Assembly (NCBI RefSeq): GCF_004769235.1
Contig: NZ_RQFG01000016.1
Coordinates: 1 to 64,000 of the forward strand
DNA from: Leptospira kanakyensis
GTDB lineage: Bacteria; Spirochaetota; Leptospiria; Leptospirales; Leptospiraceae
DNA length: 64,000 nucleotides
Direction: 5' to 3'
The notes under the pieces were generated by a model. It was not told where the DNA came from. It worked only from the letters and a program-made list of their open reading frames with translations, and made no database searches. Of the stretch, positions 16,948 through 25,801 are shown piece by piece. Made by a program: the position numbers and the translations under genes. Numbering within the stretch: the first letter of the stretch is position 1; each line of letters starts with the position of its first letter.

Positions 16948-17898
16948 ATGAAATTAAGATTTTCTTTGTCTTTAGTATTTGTTTTGTTTGTTATTTTTTT
17001 CGTTAATTGTTTCGCATACCATATTAAAAATGGGAATGTTGGTCCAGTTGCTTCGGCCCTTGACAAAGGCCAAGACATTAACGAAAAAAATGAGGAAGGA
17101 AACACTCCTTTAATGTTAGCATCTCGTTACAAACAACATGAAATGATGAAGTTGTTGCTTAGTCGCGGTGCAAAAATTAATGAAACAAATTTGAAAGGAG
17201 AGACTGCTCTAACGTTATCGACTTCTCGGTTAGACCTTGTAGGAGTGAAAATTTTACTCGAACATGGAGCCAACCCAAATATCATAAAATCTAACGGTGA
17301 CTCCGCCCTACATTCTGCGACAATTTCTGGGAATGAGGAAATCGCATTCCTTTTGATCAAACACGGTGCTGACGTCAGGGGAACTCAGCAATCGCAAGCC
17401 AACCTATTGTACTGGGCATCCCATTCTTGTTCCTTAAAACTAGTTACGTATTATTTAGGTAAAAACATTAACCCGGAATGGAAATATCTTTATGGTGCTA
17501 CTCCAATCATGACAGTTTGTGCTACCTACAAAGATGCCAAAGAGGCTGTGAATCCCGAAAAAATTGTAAAAATATTAATTGAACATAAGGCAAATGTAAA
17601 TGCAAGATCGGATGCGGGTACAACTCCTTTACACGCTGCGGCTTCAGACCCAAATTTTTTTCAGGCCAAGGCATTGATCGAAAACGGAGCCGAAGTGAAT
17701 GCACTTGATAATCTAGGAGAAACTCCCCTAATGAAAAGTGTGGGTAGCGGTTTTACATATTATGTTGAGGTAAGAGTGATCAAGCTGCTTCTTTTGAATG
17801 GTGCAGACAAAACAGTCAAAGATAATTTGGGGAAAACCGCTTATGATCATGCTGTCAAAAATCGATTACCAAAAGAGTATTTAGATTTAGTCCGCTGA
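16948..17898 (+). CDS. Exported ankyrin-repeat protein (probable lipoprotein)
   Basis: About 316 residues from the ATG at 16948. The N-terminus (FSLSLVFVLFVIFFVNCFAY) is a signal with Cys in VNC, a plausible spirochaete lipobox. Six to eight ankyrin repeats follow, recognisable by GNTPLMLASRYKQHEMMKLLLSRGAKIN, GDSALHSATISGNEEIAFLLIKHGADV and GTTPLHAAASDPNFFQAKALIENGAEVN. Ankyrin repeats bind proteins; the partner is unknown. The BtrH-like gene follows 29 bases downstream on the same strand. Confidence 0.85.
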   Translation: MKLRFSLSLVFVLFVIFFVNCFAYHIKNGNVGPVASALDKGQDINEKNEEGNTPLMLASRYKQHEMMKLLLSRGAKINETNLKGETALTLSTSRLDLVGVKILLEHGANPNIIKSNGDSALHSATISGNEEIAFLLIKHGADVRGTQQSQANLLYWASHSCSLKLVTYYLGKNINPEWKYLYGATPIMTVCATYKDAKEAVNPEKIVKILIEHKANVNARSDAGTTPLHAAASDPNFFQAKALIENGAEVNALDNLGETPLMKSVGSGFTYYVEVRVIKLLLLNGADKTVKDNLGKTAYDHAVKNRLPKEYLDLVR

Positions 17899-17927
17899 AT
17901 GATTTGTATCATTTATATTTATACGAA

Positions 17928-18917
17928 ATGATTTTAAATCAAATTTCACCTTTTGTGGGAGTTCATTGTGAAACCACGACCACTGGAACTTTGTTGAAAC
18001 ATATTGGAATCGAACTTTCCGAACCAATGTTATTTGGCATTGGGGAAGGTCTTAGTTTTATATTTTGGAATATGAAATCTATGGACTTTCCTTTTATTGG
18101 TGGACGGATTAAGCCAGACCAACTAACGACTAATATTGCTAAAAACCTAAATTTAAAACTGGAAATTCAGGAAACAACTTCAAAGTCCAAGGCTTGGTCA
18201 TCAGTTCAAAATTTGATAGATTCAGGAATACCTGTTGGTCTGAAATTGGATTGTTTTCATTTGGAATATTTTTCTAAACCTTTTCACTTTGCGGGTCATT
18301 ATGCGGCCCTATATGGATACGATGAATCAAATGTTTATTTGGTGGATACAAAACAACAAGGAACGAAGGTTCATACCTCTTTAAAAAGTTTGGAATTGGC
18401 TAGGAGTGAAAAAGGTCCCATGGCTTCCAAAAATCTTTTTTACACAATTGGCCTGGGTAAAAAACAAACGAACTTAACAAAAGTAGTGAGGTTGGCTGCA
18501 AAAAATAATGCACGTGAATACCTCAGTCCTCCCATTACAAATGTTTCATTTCAAGGGATTCGAAAACTTGCATCGTATTTGGAGAAGTGGTTTCATTCTT
18601 CGAAGGATATCCAAAGAGATTTTGGAACTACGGCAATGATGATGGAAAAGGCAGGGACGGGTGGTGCCATTTTTCGGAATTTGTATAGAGATTTCCTTTT
18701 AGAATCCTATGAATTAACCAAAGACCCTATTTTTAAAAATACGCATCTCCAATTCAAAGAGGTAGCAAACCATTGGACAGAGATTATTTCCTTGTTTGAT
18801 TCTTTAGGAAAAAAAGGTGACGAACGTTTGTTAAGTGAAATCAAAAACCTCCTCCACACGATTGCTGATTTAGAGTTTTCTGCCATGAGTGATTTGTTAA
18901 AATTAAAGGAGGTTTGA
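17928..18917 (+). CDS. BtrH-N / DUF4872-type protein
   Basis: About 329 residues from the ATG at 17928. PFVGVHCETTTTGTLLKHIGIEL is the N-terminal cysteine-containing motif of BtrH-N domains, with HFAGHYAALYGYDESNVYLVDTKQQG supplying the conserved His and Asp. BtrH of butirosin biosynthesis is an acyl-ACP:aminoglycoside acyltransferase with a papain-like core. The C-terminal half (KLASYLEKWFHSSKDIQRDFGTT to the end) matches DUF4872, its usual partner domain. No acyl-carrier or biosynthetic gene is near, so the substrate here is unknown. Confidence 0.75.
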   Translation: MILNQISPFVGVHCETTTTGTLLKHIGIELSEPMLFGIGEGLSFIFWNMKSMDFPFIGGRIKPDQLTTNIAKNLNLKLEIQETTSKSKAWSSVQNLIDSGIPVGLKLDCFHLEYFSKPFHFAGHYAALYGYDESNVYLVDTKQQGTKVHTSLKSLELARSEKGPMASKNLFYTIGLGKKQTNLTKVVRLAAKNNAREYLSPPITNVSFQGIRKLASYLEKWFHSSKDIQRDFGTTAMMMEKAGTGGAIFRNLYRDFLLESYELTKDPIFKNTHLQFKEVANHWTEIISLFDSLGKKGDERLLSEIKNLLHTIADLEFSAMSDLLKLKEV

Positions 18918-18922
18918 TCTAT

Positions 18923-19040
18923 CTTTAGCGCCAGCGATTGCAGCGGAAATCCTTTCGCAACTGCGAAAGATTGGAGCGTAAAGCGCGGTCGCATCTAACA
19001 AAAAAGGTTACTTCCGGTTAACAATGGCGAGGCGCCAAAG
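18923..19040. repeat. 118-bp element with terminal inverted repeats
   Basis: CTTTAGCGCC (18923-18932) and GGCGCCAAAG (19031-19040) are inverted repeats with one mismatch. An inner perfect stem CTTTCGCA / TGCGAAAG (18951-18968 region) sits inside. The interior is richer in G and C than flanking DNA and has no reading frame. It fills most of the gap between two convergent genes. It could be a miniature mobile element or a structured intergenic repeat. Confidence 0.5.
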
Positions 19041-19097
19041 AAGGTAGAAAAACAACTTTGGGCCTCAAAAATATACCGTCTTAACTTGAAGTTCTGT

Positions 19098-20849
19098 TTA
19101 GAACTGAGCCGTTACCATAAGGTAAGCAAACTGAGCATTTTTTGAAAATTGGTTTGTATAAACTTGGGAGCTTACGGTGCGGTCGTTCACCTTGTTTTGG
19201 ATGGCATCTCCCGCATAAATCAAACTATACCCACATTCTAAAATTAAATTTTGGTAGGGGACATTGTATTTAAAATCTAATTCACGAAATAAACTTTTCC
19301 CAAGCATGGAAACCGGACGATTGTTTCCCGTTCCATTTTCTGTTAACACTTGGCTCACATCATACTGGTTGTTTGTTATGGATTCGGTGCTGGCTCCTGA
19401 TTTAGCAACACCAGCAATGTCATACCAACTGTCTTGGAGTTTGTGTTTTTCGATGGCAAAATAATCCATACGAAATGATCCGTAAGCTCCCAGGTTGTAA
19501 CTGATGTTTACTGATTTTGATTTCATATTGACCCAACTTACTTGGTCGGCCATCCCATAAAACAAATGGTTGGTGTGGAATAAATTTTGGAAACTAGCAA
19601 CGGATCCGTCTGTGCGATTAGGATCTCCACTCCCCACATCATAAGCAACACCGACTCGTAATTTATTAATTGTGTAACCGAAATCAGCACCGAAGGCGTA
19701 AGTTTTGTATCTTTCTCTTTCGGCATAAAGACTATGTTTATAGTTTGTATTAGTTAATGGATCAACTAACGTAACTTCAGTTCGGTGGTCATCCCATCTT
19801 GGTCTGATGGATTTTCCTGTAGTTCCTGTTTGTACAACATATTCAAAGGAATAATCAAAAGTTTGGAGAGATTTTTTCCCAGCTTGTGTTTTGTTCGTTA
19901 CTCGAATCCCATAGGTATGGAGTATGTCCCATCTACCGGCTCGGGATTCGGGTGTTCCTGTTTCCCCTGTGGTGAGGATGAGAGATTGGTTGGTTCGTAA
20001 GTATTCCTTTTGCAAACCTAAATAATACAAATCAATGTGAAAGTAGTCGGAGGGTTTGAGTGTATTAAAAAATCCTGTGAAATAAGAATCACCTAACTCT
20101 TGTCTTTGGGCATCTAATTTAGGTGTACAGGCTTTTGTTCCATTATAAGGACAATCCATATAAGTATTATATTGTGTTTTGACACCAAAGGCCGTTGTGT
20201 TCCCTGTTATATCGGAGTGACGTTCGCTGACTGATGTTACAAACAAATGAGAAGAGATGTATTTATCATCCCATTTCAATCTGAGTCCATCAAAACTTCG
20301 GCCTACATTTGTCCAATCTAAAGATCCCACCAACCGTTCGTCACCATATCTTAAAATTTGACGACCTGCTTGGATATGTAGTGGAAGGCCTAAATTATTT
20401 TTTACTTCAATATAAGCCTCGCGAACATCTGTACTTTGTCTAGTTCCGTCATTGGCGGTTGATAACCCTGTTAGGGAACCTTTTTCGGCTCCCCAGAGTC
20501 GTGAATCTTGGAAGGTAATTTTAGCGACCACATCTTTTGTGAATTCTTTTTGAACCCAAAATTGTATCTTTTGGCCTGTAAAATCGACATTGTCATTGGT
20601 AGTTCGATTGAAATCAAAGTTATATTTCATTTCTGGACGGACACGAACCATAGCCCCGGCACTGAATCCATCAGACCAAGTTGGTGGAGTCACCGGCTTC
20701 GGCGCTTCTTGTATGGTTTGGGTCGTAGAGTTTGTGTTTGGTGATAAGCTCGGAGTTTCTGGAGTTGGTGTTGTCGTTTGTCCAAAGAGCCCATAACTAA
20801 TGAACAGATAAAAAGAAAGTAGGGTGGTTGATAATCTTCGCTTCTGCAT
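19098..20849 (-). CDS. Alginate-export-family outer-membrane porin
   Basis: 583 residues. A signal peptide (TTLLSFYLFISYGLFGQ) is followed by a Thr/Pro-rich linker (TPTPETPSLSPNTNSTTQ) and then a beta-barrel with the alginate-export (AlgE-like) family pattern, including LGLPLHIQAGRQILRYGDERLVGSLDWTNVGRSFDGLRL. The chain ends in Phe (YLMVTAQF), the usual outer-membrane signature. It is likely to let a polyanion or other solute cross the outer membrane; the substrate is unknown and no alginate genes are nearby. Confidence 0.8.
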   Translation of the reverse strand: MQKRRLSTTLLSFYLFISYGLFGQTTTPTPETPSLSPNTNSTTQTIQEAPKPVTPPTWSDGFSAGAMVRVRPEMKYNFDFNRTTNDNVDFTGQKIQFWVQKEFTKDVVAKITFQDSRLWGAEKGSLTGLSTANDGTRQSTDVREAYIEVKNNLGLPLHIQAGRQILRYGDERLVGSLDWTNVGRSFDGLRLKWDDKYISSHLFVTSVSERHSDITGNTTAFGVKTQYNTYMDCPYNGTKACTPKLDAQRQELGDSYFTGFFNTLKPSDYFHIDLYYLGLQKEYLRTNQSLILTTGETGTPESRAGRWDILHTYGIRVTNKTQAGKKSLQTFDYSFEYVVQTGTTGKSIRPRWDDHRTEVTLVDPLTNTNYKHSLYAERERYKTYAFGADFGYTINKLRVGVAYDVGSGDPNRTDGSVASFQNLFHTNHLFYGMADQVSWVNMKSKSVNISYNLGAYGSFRMDYFAIEKHKLQDSWYDIAGVAKSGASTESITNNQYDVSQVLTENGTGNNRPVSMLGKSLFRELDFKYNVPYQNLILECGYSLIYAGDAIQNKVNDRTVSSQVYTNQFSKNAQFAYLMVTAQF

Positions 20850-21546
20850 TTTCTAAAAGACCAAATTTGCGGTCTTCTCCTATGCGAAGCGAAAATGCAA
20901 GAATCGTACAGAATGGAGGAAAAAAGGTTAAAAATATTTAATTTCTAATAAAACCTAGGCAATTTGTAATTTTCTTGGAATATATTATAAAACATTGGAA
21001 AAGTTTTGCCAGTAATTTGTATTTATGTTCATCAAAATGTTCCCATTTTCAGAATAATGTGTATATCCTGTACGGATTGTCCCAAAAAGAAAATAGATTT
21101 TCCCACTTGGAATCTTTGCAATATTGTAGATGAGTACAGGCGCCGTGGAATGGGAGATAGTTTTTAGATTCAATGGTTCATACATTTCTAACTATGGATT
21201 TTTCCAAAACAAACTAACATTGATTTCTTTAGAAGTAAGAACTTTTAGGAGTATGAATAGAAGAACCATTGAGCTGTTTCTAAATTGAATTTGTTATCCA
21301 TTCCCTCTACAAGTGGAGTCAATGATTTTGATAAAAAACATAAGAATACGAATAAGAGGTATCAATTCTTTCTGTTTTTTTGAATGTATTAAATCGAATA
21401 AACTTTAAGTATTACGGATAAATGAACTGTAACAAATGTAATCTGACCATCTATCCGAGAATTATTGGTATTCAATTTGAAAGATTTCTTTCTTATTTTC
21501 TTAATAAAAAATTTGACTCTCTTCATGCAGGTTTAGAATATATGGA
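20850..21546. other. Long AT-rich intergenic region
   Basis: About 700 bases with no firm gene. A short hairpin AGACC / GGTCT (about 20857-20874) lies in the leader of the porin gene. A 66-codon minus-strand frame (20985-21185) has protein-like composition (KIPSGKIYFLFGTIRTGY) and may be the remnant of a decayed gene, but it has no start context or recognisable family. The rest shows no repeats or RNA gene that I can identify; the promoter of the lipoprotein gene at 21547 should lie in its right part. Confidence 0.35.
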
Positions 21547-22305
21547 ATGAAATTGGTTAAAATTTTTCTAATCGTAATCTCTTTGTTACTCTTTCAACAA
21601 TGTATCACTATTATGGGCTGGAAGTGTGTAAACGAATGTAAAAATAATTCCGGCGAATACACGTCAGGTGTGAATGACAAATACATTGGACCAACAGCGA
21701 TAAGTCCCAAACTAAGTAAAAATATATTTTTCTTTGGTAACATCTTTCCTATTGGGAAAGGTAAACTCATTTATGGTGAAGAAACTCCTGGTTCCAAACG
21801 AGCATTTAGAGACACAGGTGATTCTTATGAAGGAGATTTTGGCTGGGACGATGCAGGGATGTATAGCGTTTACTCGGGCGAAGGAACCTATACCACTGCC
21901 AATGGTACTGTGACAAAAACTTTTTGGGAAAAGGACTTTGTGAAAATCGGTGCTCCGGTTGAGAAAAAATTAGTAAATGGCAGAATCATAAAAGGGATTT
22001 TTGAGGTAAAAGATTTATTATGTGAAGGAAACTGCGTTGATGGTTATGGGCTTGAGACAATGGGTAAAGATGATTTTTTCAAAGTTGGAGATTTTAAGAA
22101 CAGCAAATTAAATGGTAATGGAAGTTTTTTTAACGGGCTAGTCTATTTAAAGGGAAAGTTTAAAGATGATTTATTGGTGGAGGGACACGTTTTTTGTATG
22201 AAGACAAATGCAAATTTTTGTCTATATCTAACAGAAAACTACCGAAATAATCCTCTTTACCAAAACAAAGGATATCTTAGCGTGAAGAATGTTCCAAGAG
22301 AATAA
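21547..22305 (+). CDS. MORN-like lipoprotein
   Basis: 252 residues. VKIFLIVISLLLFQQC is a lipoprotein signal with Cys19. The mature part has MORN-type strands: PIGKGKLIYGEETPGS, GDSYEGDFG, GEGTYTTANG and KVGDFKNSKLNGNGSFFNGLVYLKGKF, each built on a G-x-G/Y-x-G pattern. Cysteines CVNECKN and CEGNCVDG may pair. MORN repeats often contact membranes or proteins; the role here is unknown. It stands in the accessory stretch between the porin and the MDR oxidoreductase. Confidence 0.65.
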   Translation: MKLVKIFLIVISLLLFQQCITIMGWKCVNECKNNSGEYTSGVNDKYIGPTAISPKLSKNIFFFGNIFPIGKGKLIYGEETPGSKRAFRDTGDSYEGDFGWDDAGMYSVYSGEGTYTTANGTVTKTFWEKDFVKIGAPVEKKLVNGRIIKGIFEVKDLLCEGNCVDGYGLETMGKDDFFKVGDFKNSKLNGNGSFFNGLVYLKGKFKDDLLVEGHVFCMKTNANFCLYLTENYRNNPLYQNKGYLSVKNVPRE

Positions 22306-22427
22306 CATTCGATCAATTATCGAAAGTAGAATTAGATTAGAATCGATTTCTACTTTCTTAAATTTCATTAGATTTAGAGATATCATTCCATTTTAAACAA
22401 ATCTCACATCAAAGGAGTTGAGGCAAG

Positions 22428-22916
22428 ATGGATATTATAAAAAGATTCGTTCCAATTCACATAATTTACCTATTGTTATTGGGTATTGTTTCTATATTGA
22501 ATCTTAATTGTGATTTTACCGGTACTGTTTCCATTGAAAATACTAGAGATTCTGAGATTATGATTGAACTTAGTTTTAATCATTGCATAAAAGAATTGCC
22601 GTCATGTTTTGAAAGGCCAGGGTTATTTAGAAACAGTGGAAGTCGGAACGCCCATTGGGAAGAGGATATAAAACCTTACCTTTCATTCAAAAATTGCAAA
22701 TTGTATTTAAAAATTCCAGAAGAGTCTACTTTTTATATGAGTAATGTATTAAACGGATGGAACACCCGTTGCCTGCCCATCTTGAGTAAAATAAAATACG
22801 GAAATGAAGTTGGTTTTGTTGAAATTGTAGGCGAAGAAATATTGAATTCCTTTGAGTCTGAAAATAGATTCAATTTTAACTTAAAAATACCAAAAAGAAA
22901 TGTATTTAGAGAATAA
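22428..22916 (+). CDS. Small putative lipoprotein
   Basis: 162 residues. The start is supported by an AAAGGAG sequence about 12 bases upstream. A hydrophobic segment IIYLLLLGIVSILNLNC ends at Cys28. The mature part is a beta-rich domain with Cys in NHCIKELPSCFERP, FKNCKLYLK and TRCLPILS. No known family. Downstream, an 8-bp inverted repeat ACAATAGA / TCTATTGT (22962-22969 and 22987-22994) separates it from the convergent oxidoreductase gene; it lacks a T-run, so termination is unproven. Confidence 0.5.
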   Translation: MDIIKRFVPIHIIYLLLLGIVSILNLNCDFTGTVSIENTRDSEIMIELSFNHCIKELPSCFERPGLFRNSGSRNAHWEEDIKPYLSFKNCKLYLKIPEESTFYMSNVLNGWNTRCLPILSKIKYGNEVGFVEIVGEEILNSFESENRFNFNLKIPKRNVFRE

Positions 22917-23002
22917 TGTGAATTTAACTATTCTTTTTGGTCATCCAATTTAGATCACATAACAATAGAACGAAATTGTACGTTTATCTATTGTAAAAAA
23001 AT

Positions 23003-24025
23003 TCATTCCCAACTCACCACAACTTTTCCAAAATGTTTTCCTGTTTGTAAATATTCCAATGCTTGTGGGACTTCCTCCCAACCGAACACTTTGTCCACAA
23101 CGGGTTTCATTTTGTTTTGTTCGATGGCCCGATTCATTTTTTCAAAATCGGCACGGCTGCCAACAATCACACCTTGGACTTTGACACCCTGCATGAGGAT
23201 GGGGTAAAGGGAAAGGCTGGATTCACCTCCAGCTAAAACACCGATAAGGGCAATGGTTCCGTAAGGTTTGACACTCATCATTGACTTTTGCATGGTGCCA
23301 GCTCCGCCCACTTCGATGATGAGGTCAGCTCCGGCCATCTTCGTTGCTTTTCGAACATCTCGTTCCCAATTGGTTTTGTTTGTATAGTTGATGGTAACGT
23401 CTGCCCCGAGGGTTTTAGCACGGTCTAGTTTTTCGTCACTGGATGAGGTGATGATGACTCTTGCCCCCATCATTTTTGCAAATTGTAAGGCAAATAAAGA
23501 AACACCACCAGTGCCTAGACAAAGGACATCGGATCCAGGTTCAATGCCTCCAAAATTCACAACGGCATTGTAAGCGGTAAGGCCAGCACAACCTAAGGTG
23601 GCAGCTTCTTTGTCTGTTAAATGACTTGGGGTAGCCACAAGTCCTTCTTCGGAGAATTTTCCATAGTTCGCTAAACAGCCGTCATGTGGGCCTCCGAGGG
23701 TGGAACGAAGGTTGTCCATATTGGGAGATCCGTCCATCCACTTCTGGGCAAAGATGGGAAGCACCCGGTCTCCTTTTTTCCAAAGAGTGACCTCTGAGCC
23801 CACTGCTTCTACCACACCAGCTCCATCAGAACATGGAATGAGGGGGAGTTTTTGTCTAGGATTGTATGTCCCAATCACCATTAAATAATCGCGATAATTC
23901 AGTGAAGTTGCTGTTAGGCGAACGAGTACTTCTTTAGGAGCCAGTGATTCAGAAAGATCCCTTGTCGTTTGTTTTAGGTTTTCTAATCCGAATGATCCTT
24001 GGATTTCCCATACTTTGTTTAACAT
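23003..24025 (-). CDS. MDR-superfamily NAD(P)H-dependent oxidoreductase
   Basis: 340 residues. GroES-like N-terminal domain ([30 protein letters not shown]) and a Rossmann domain with [33 protein letters not shown]. The cysteine residues that bind structural zinc in alcohol dehydrogenases are not in place, so it belongs with the quinone-oxidoreductase / crotonyl-CoA-like members. Substrate unknown. Its start lies 92 bases from the divergent SDR gene. Confidence 0.88.
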   Translation of the reverse strand: MLNKVWEIQGSFGLENLKQTTRDLSESLAPKEVLVRLTATSLNYRDYLMVIGTYNPRQKLPLIPCSDGAGVVEAVGSEVTLWKKGDRVLPIFAQKWMDGSPNMDNLRSTLGGPHDGCLANYGKFSEEGLVATPSHLTDKEAATLGCAGLTAYNAVVNFGGIEPGSDVLCLGTGGVSLFALQFAKMMGARVIITSSSDEKLDRAKTLGADVTINYTNKTNWERDVRKATKMAGADLIIEVGGAGTMQKSMMSVKPYGTIALIGVLAGGESSLSLYPILMQGVKVQGVIVGSRADFEKMNRAIEQNKMKPVVDKVFGWEEVPQALEYLQTGKHFGKVVVSWE

Positions 24026-24117
24026 ATTCCCTCGTTCGATTTAGAATCAAAATTCACTCGTCAGATCCTAAGGTCTCCTTATCCTGTGTCGAGTGGGAAT
24101 CAGAAGAAAGGGGCGTT

Positions 24118-24927
24118 ATGAAAAAAGATTTTTGGAACGATAGGGTGGTAGTGATCACCGGAGCCACAAGTGGGATTGGGAAAGCATTGTATGAAGAACT
24201 CGCTGTTTATCCCTGCGAACTTGTCCTTGTGGCAAGAAGGGCCGCCGAAATTACTGAACCCAAAAACAAACACGAAGGCACAGTCATTCACCGTGTGGCT
24301 TGTGATTTGTCCGATCCTACTTCTGTATTGGATGCCATAGAGTGGATTGGAAAACAGGTTCCTAAAATTGATGTTTTGTTTAATAACGCAGGAATCACAG
24401 CTCATGGTCGTTTTGATTCCCTTTCGATGGATGTGTATCGGAAAACCTTCGCCACGAATTTTTTTGGACCCATCCAATTCATCCGTGGACTTTTGCCCCT
24501 TCTTCTAAGTGCCAAAGGAAATATTGTTACTACATCTACTGTATCCGCTCTCTATGGAGTGCCTGGGCGTGCGGCATATTCGGCATCCAAGTCTGCTCTA
24601 CATGCGGCGCTCGAATCCCTTCGGATTGAAACTTTGAAGGATGGCCTTGGTGTTTCTCTCGTCTGTGTTCCTTATACGGACACAGGTTTGCGAACTTCAG
24701 GTCTTGATGCCAGTGGAGGAGTTTTATCGGAAGCACCTGCCAAGGGAAAACGAAAGACAGCCAAAGAAGTGGCTCATGTTTTGATGTCGGTAGCCAAAGA
24801 CAAAGAAGCAAGGCTTGTGACATTCAATCTGTCCGGAAAATTTTTGGAATGGATGCGATTTTTCTCCCCAAAATTTTTAGAAAAAATTCTTTATAAAAAA
24901 CTTTATGAGGACTTCAAATCTCACTGA
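24118..24927 (+). CDS. Short-chain dehydrogenase/reductase
   Basis: About 269 residues from the ATG at 24118, supported by AAAGGGG upstream; an earlier frame extension overlaps the divergent gene. Classic SDR motifs: VVVITGATSGIGKAL (coenzyme binding), NNAGITAHGRFD, Ser in TSTVSALYG and YSASKSALHAALESLRIET with the catalytic Tyr-x-x-x-Lys. A hydrophobic C-terminal tail suggests a membrane association like DHRS7-type lipid reductases. The DUF1295 and cyclopropane-synthase genes follow on the same strand. Confidence 0.9.
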   Translation: MKKDFWNDRVVVITGATSGIGKALYEELAVYPCELVLVARRAAEITEPKNKHEGTVIHRVACDLSDPTSVLDAIEWIGKQVPKIDVLFNNAGITAHGRFDSLSMDVYRKTFATNFFGPIQFIRGLLPLLLSAKGNIVTTSTVSALYGVPGRAAYSASKSALHAALESLRIETLKDGLGVSLVCVPYTDTGLRTSGLDASGGVLSEAPAKGKRKTAKEVAHVLMSVAKDKEARLVTFNLSGKFLEWMRFFSPKFLEKILYKKLYEDFKSH

Positions 24928-24966
24928 ACCCTGTCTAAACCAAGGTATAGGGAGAGGATCTATCCT

Positions 24967-25788
24967 TTGGAAAATTTATTATTTTCGTATTTAACGGCAG
25001 TTATATTTACGTTTTTTTTTATGAGTCTGATGTGGTTTTGGGGTAAGTCGAGAGACAACTACGCAGTCATTGATGTGGGTTGGGGACTTGTCATCGCCGG
25101 GATCGCGAGTGTCCTTGTTTCTTTTGGAACGGGGACGGTGTTTGCAAAATGGGCGGTGCTTGTTCCTGTCTGGATTTGGGCCGTTCGTTTATCAGGGTTT
25201 CTTTACTTCACTCGCATCCGTACAAACCATCCGGAAGACAAACGATACGCTGGATTTCGAAAGGACTACGGTGAAAAAGTCCACCAGAAGATGTTCACCA
25301 ATGTATTTCTGTTACAAGGATTTTTAGCCCTTCTTCTTTCTGTCCCATTCTATTTTGCTGCCCATTGGAAATTATTTCCTAACTCTGGAATCATGGGGCC
25401 TAACGGGTATTTGATAGTTCTTCTCGGTTGGATTTTGTTTGTGGCCGGTGTGATTGGGGAAACCATCTCGGATCGCGACCTTCACAAATTTGTGGTTGAT
25501 CCAAAAAATAAAGGTAAAGTCTGTGATTTGGGCCTTTGGAAGTACACAAGACATCCCAATTATTTTTTTGAATGGGTGATTTGGGTGGGGATTGGGATCA
25601 TTCCGATTCTTTCTGCGCCAGAGGCGATACTTTCACTTCTCACCCCTCTCTTTATGTTTGTATTGTTACGATTTGTTTCCGGTGTTCCTTTTGCGGAGAA
25701 ATATTCGCTGCTTTCTAAGGGTGATGTTTTTCGCGAATATATGCGCACCACAAATGCATTTTTCCCTTGGTTCCCTAAACAAAAATAA
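24967..25788 (+). CDS. DUF1295 (steroid 5-alpha-reductase-like) membrane protein
   Basis: 273 residues, TTG start, six to seven hydrophobic helices. The C-terminal motif GLWKYTRHPNYFFEWVIWVGIGI is the signature of DUF1295 / isoprenylcysteine-methyltransferase-like fold proteins, where the RHPNY residues bind the cofactor. Members reduce or modify lipid-like substrates; the reaction is unknown here. It is 13 bases upstream of the cyclopropane-synthase gene and 39 bases after the SDR gene, which suggests a membrane-lipid modification cluster. Confidence 0.85.
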   Translation: MENLLFSYLTAVIFTFFFMSLMWFWGKSRDNYAVIDVGWGLVIAGIASVLVSFGTGTVFAKWAVLVPVWIWAVRLSGFLYFTRIRTNHPEDKRYAGFRKDYGEKVHQKMFTNVFLLQGFLALLLSVPFYFAAHWKLFPNSGIMGPNGYLIVLLGWILFVAGVIGETISDRDLHKFVVDPKNKGKVCDLGLWKYTRHPNYFFEWVIWVGIGIIPILSAPEAILSLLTPLFMFVLLRFVSGVPFAEKYSLLSKGDVFREYMRTTNAFFPWFPKQK

Positions 25789-25801
25789 AAAAGGATAAAA
25801 C

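Noticed and set aside
20985..21185. 66-codon minus-strand frame
   Set aside because: Composition is protein-like but no family, weak start context and isolated; kept only as a possible gene remnant in the gap entry.
22962..22994. ACAATAGA/TCTATTGT hairpin as a terminator
   Set aside because: The A-run follows on the plus strand and T-run precedes on the minus strand, the wrong order for an intrinsic terminator on either strand.
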